Assembly: GCF_002160495.1 (NCBI RefSeq)
Contig: NZ_NFKR01000008.1
Span: 1-64,000, forward strand
From: Erysipelatoclostridium sp. An173
GTDB lineage: Bacteria; Bacillota_I; Bacilli_A; Erysipelotrichales; Coprobacillaceae
DNA: 64,000 nucleotides
Reading direction: 5' to 3'
Position numbers and translations under genes: made by a program. This document shows positions 62,353 to 64,000 of this stretch, in pieces. Below the pieces are notes generated by a model. That model had not been told where the DNA came from, ran no database searches, and was given only the letters and a program-made list of their open reading frames with translations. Positions within the stretch are counted from its first letter, which is position 1, and the number at the start of each line of letters is the position of its first letter.

Positions 62353-64000
62353 TTATTTATTTACAACTTCACGAACAACAGCGTCACTTGCGAATTCATA
62401 ATCTAAAAATTCCATTTCAAAAACGCCTTGTCCTTGAGTGATTGAACGTAAATCAACAGCGTAATTCATTACTTCGCGCATTGGTGCTTCAGCTACGATT
62501 TTAATTAAACCATCACTTAATACATCACTACCGATTACACGAGCTCGTTTAGTATTGAAATTACTCATGATATCACCAGTATAAGCTTCATCAACAATAA
62601 CTTTCATTTTCATATATGGTTCCAATAAAGCCGGACTAGCTTTAGGAATGGCTTCTTTAAAGCACATCATTGTAGCTGTTTTAAATGCCATTTCTGAAGA
62701 GTCAACAGTGTGGTAAGAACCATCAACTAAAGTTGCTTTGATACCTAAAACTGGATAACCAGCTAATACCCCGCTTTTAACGCTTTCTGCCAAACCTTTT
62801 TCAACTGCAGGGAAATATGATTTAGGGACAGCCCCACCAAATACTTTTTCATCGAATACATATGATTCGTCATAATTATGAGTTGGTTCAAATGTGATTT
62901 CAACTTCACCGAATTGACCATGACCACCAGATTGTTTTTTGAAGCGAGTTCTTTGGGTAACAGATTTTTTGATTGTTTCCCGATATGGAATTTTAATATC
63001 TTCTAATGTTGCTTCAACTTTGAATTTATTTTTTAATTTATTTAACATTGTATCAAGATGGATGTCACCAATACCATAAATACATTGTTGTTTAGTTTCG
63101 CTGTTGCTATTGAATTTTAATGTTAAGTCTTCTTCTAACAATTTATTAATAGCATTAGCAATCTTTTCTTCATTGCTTTTTCCTACCGGTACGATGGCTT
63201 TTCCATAGTATGGAGTAGAGAATTCAATTTCAGGAACAATAATCTGGTAACCAGCAATACATAATGTATCATTAGTTTTTGAATATGATAATTTAGTTAA
63301 TGCTCCAATATCACCTGCATGTAAGCAATCAACAGGAACTAATTCTTTTCCAATTGGCTGATATAATTTAGATATTTTTTCAACTTCTTTTTCTTTAACA
63401 TTATATAATGAACTACCGCTATAGACTGTACCAGTTACTACTTTAAATAATGATGTTCTTCCGACAAATGGATCGGCAACTGTTTTAAAAATAAAGATAC
63501 TAGCTGGTAAGCTTTCATCAAAACCTATTATTTCTTCTTCATCTTTATCGATATTTTTTACGATTAAAGAGTTGCTCATATCACCAGCTGCACTAAAGAA
63601 AGCAACCATTGAGTTTAAAATTATTTGAATTCCGATTTGATCAGTTCCACATAAAACAGGAATTAAGTTTTTAGACATAACCCCTTGACGTAAAGCTAAT
63701 GAGATTTCATCTTTAGTAAATGGTTCTTCATTAATGTATTTTTCTAATAGTTCATCGCTTGTATTAGCAACAGCTTCATCAATCATTTCTTTGATTGGTA
63801 AGATTTCATCCATTAAATCTTCAGGAATATCACCTGGGATAGTATGGTCACCATCAAAGATACGTCCTTCCATTTTAGCGACGTTGACATAACCGATCAT
63901 TTTATTATTTTCCATGATTGGAACCTGAATAGGAGCGATGACTTTACCATAGGTATCTTTTAATTGTTGTAACTTAGTTGGATAATCACTATTAGGGTTA
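62353..64000 (-). CDS. Elongation factor G-like GTPase, C-terminal three quarters (gene continues past right edge)
   Basis: The frame is open from the stop at 62353 to the window end, and the codons before the apparent ATG at 63915 read VIAPIQVPI, part of the EF-G G' region, so the true start is outside. Seen here: domain II (FKVVTGTVYSGSSLYN), domain III (DIHLDTMLNKLKNKF), domain IV (SGGHGQFGEVEITFEP; SYHTVDSSEMAFKTA), and domain V (PMREVMNYAVDLRSITQGQG). The GTP-binding domain is not in the window. The sequence is a divergent EF-G-like paralogue, unlike housekeeping FusA; ribosome-rescue, resting-state or ribosomal-protection roles are possible. Confidence 0.88.
   Translation of the reverse strand, partial: NPNSDYPTKLQQLKDTYGKVIAPIQVPIMENNKMIGYVNVAKMEGRIFDGDHTIPGDIPEDLMDEILPIKEMIDEAVANTSDELLEKYINEEPFTKDEISLALRQGVMSKNLIPVLCGTDQIGIQIILNSMVAFFSAAGDMSNSLIVKNIDKDEEEIIGFDESLPASIFIFKTVADPFVGRTSLFKVVTGTVYSGSSLYNVKEKEVEKISKLYQPIGKELVPVDCLHAGDIGALTKLSYSKTNDTLCIAGYQIIVPEIEFSTPYYGKAIVPVGKSNEEKIANAINKLLEEDLTLKFNSNSETKQQCIYGIGDIHLDTMLNKLKNKFKVEATLEDIKIPYRETIKKSVTQRTRFKKQSGGHGQFGEVEITFEPTHNYDESYVFDEKVFGGAVPKSYFPAVEKGLAESVKSGVLAGYPVLGIKATLVDGSYHTVDSSEMAFKTATMMCFKEAIPKASPALLEPYMKMKVIVDEAYTGDIMSNFNTKRARVIGSDVLSDGLIKIVAEAPMREVMNYAVDLRSITQGQGVFEMEFLDYEFASDAVVREVVNK

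Overview
The window is AT-rich, low-GC Gram-positive DNA with strong GGAGG-type ribosome binding sites, short operons and many intrinsic terminators. The gene set points to an anaerobic, fermentative gut Firmicute: oxygen-independent NrdD/NrdG, a class I [4Fe-4S] fumarase, a radical-SAM enzyme, several PTS permeases and a bacterial V-type ATPase. Codon use and gene content fit the Erysipelotrichia (Thomasclavelia/Erysipelatoclostridium-like). That placement is an inference from general knowledge, not a database match.

Layout. 1-8.3 kb: the end of an aldo/keto reductase gene, a flavodoxin-fold reductase, an orphan ECF S component, a glucose-family EIICBA permease, a BglG-type antiterminator, and a mannose-family PTS operon (EIIAB, IIC, IID, DUF956). 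The mannose operon has a textbook RAT/terminator leader. 8.4-12.9 kb: an esterase, then a redox cluster with a decayed flavodoxin, a DUF4405 membrane cytochrome-like protein, two envelope-anchored flavodoxins and an Fe-dependent alcohol dehydrogenase, behind a promoter of MerR-controlled geometry. 12.9-16.3 kb: a large Cna-B-repeat adhesin preceded by a layered leader (structured element, terminator, 11-codon peptide overlapping a second terminator). 16.4-28.9 kb: DegV, dipeptidase, RpiR regulator, two-subunit fumarase, D,D-carboxypeptidase, B12-binding radical-SAM protein, 6-phospho-beta-glucosidase, nrdDG. Between the dipeptidase and rpiR lies a candidate small RNA in which four hairpin loops all show UUCCC. 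28.9-41.5 kb: aminopeptidase P, a C-depleted spacer, a ten-gene V-ATPase operon with two tandem subunit I genes, and an orphan BrxF-like P-loop protein. 41.7-46.7 kb: an operon joining a 1025-residue FG-GAP-like membrane protein to an ABC transporter, under a perfect 16-bp inverted repeat. 46.7-64 kb: ROK kinase, AroD, asparagine synthetase, LacI regulator, a DUF1593 lipoprotein gene broken by one in-frame stop, SPFH/NfeD pair, purine nucleoside phosphorylase, alanine racemase, a xenobiotic-type acetyltransferase, GalE, and the end of an EF-G-like gene.

How it fits together. The PTS systems, 6-phospho-beta-glucosidase, ROK kinase and GalE feed sugars into central metabolism. Fumarase and the alcohol dehydrogenase handle fermentation intermediates. 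The V-ATPase probably energises the membrane. The least explained parts are the envelope flavodoxin cluster, the adhesin leader, the UUCCC-loop RNA, the doubled V-ATPase subunit I, the orphan BrxF-like protein and the FG-GAP/ABC operon. No rRNA, tRNA, CRISPR array, insertion sequence or prophage was recognised.
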